Below are positions 22,285 to 22,310 of a stretch of DNA of 22,310 nucleotides, piece by piece. This DNA is from CALJFL01 sp964590005. Lineage in GTDB: Bacteria; Pseudomonadota; Gammaproteobacteria; Pseudomonadales; Halieaceae. A program made the translations under genes and the position numbers. The stretch spans positions 1 through 22,310 of the forward strand of contig CAZPVJ010000134.1 of assembly GCA_964590005.1 (NCBI GenBank), read 5' to 3'. The notes below the pieces were generated by a model. That model made no database searches. It saw nothing but the letters and a program-made list of their open reading frames with translations, and was not told the DNA's origin. The stretch's first letter is position 1; each line of letters opens with the position of its first letter.

Positions 22285-22310
22285 CGGGCCAAATTGGGTG
22301 ACTACACCTG

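Overview
The window reads as ordinary chromosomal DNA from a marine-type gammaproteobacterium. The basis is the rppH-ptsP-lgt-thyA gene order known from E. coli, gammaproteobacterial forms of PykA, GlpQ and QseB/QseC-type regulators, and a TonB2/TtpC-type energy-transduction cluster. A Cellvibrionales/Halieaceae-like lineage is my guess from protein flavour only; no rRNA is present to test it. I see no tRNA, rRNA, CRISPR array, insertion sequence or prophage.

Layout. (1) 1-5609, housekeeping block: the 3' end of rppH, ptsP (nitrogen-PTS enzyme I), an inverted NRDE/TANGO2-family gene, then lgt, thyA and folA behind a recognisable promoter. thyA and folA together serve dTMP and folate metabolism. 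(2) 5695-11408, a tightly packed seven-gene cluster: DUF3450 protein, TtpC-like long ExbB, ExbB, two tandem ExbDs, a short TonB and a TPR protein. It ends at a strong bidirectional terminator shared with a convergent cold-shock gene. It should form a proton-driven inner-membrane motor with a periplasmic extension that powers outer-membrane receptors. (3) 11929-13958, a response regulator and sensor kinase overlapping by ATGA. (4) 13961-18283, all on the minus strand: an amino-acid-type binding protein with its own promoter and terminator, then GlpQ-like glycerophosphodiesterase, pyruvate kinase and glucokinase (the last two overlapping by ATGA). (5) 18433-20610, an accessory-looking stretch: a cytosolic VOC protein, a tandem-DUF3012 lipoprotein, a lipoprotein carrying two VOC domains, and a tiny Gly/Ser/Tyr-rich lipoprotein translationally coupled to it. 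(6) 20695-22152 minus, a coniferyl-type aldehyde dehydrogenase with a perfect TATAAT box and an inverted repeat over its -35.

Points most worth a second look are the duplicated ExbD and paired cysteines of the TonB system, the glpQ signal peptide that appears to be encoded through its neighbour's terminator, and the lipoprotein cassette with membrane-anchored VOC domains. Nothing here amounts to a clearly new defence or mobile system.
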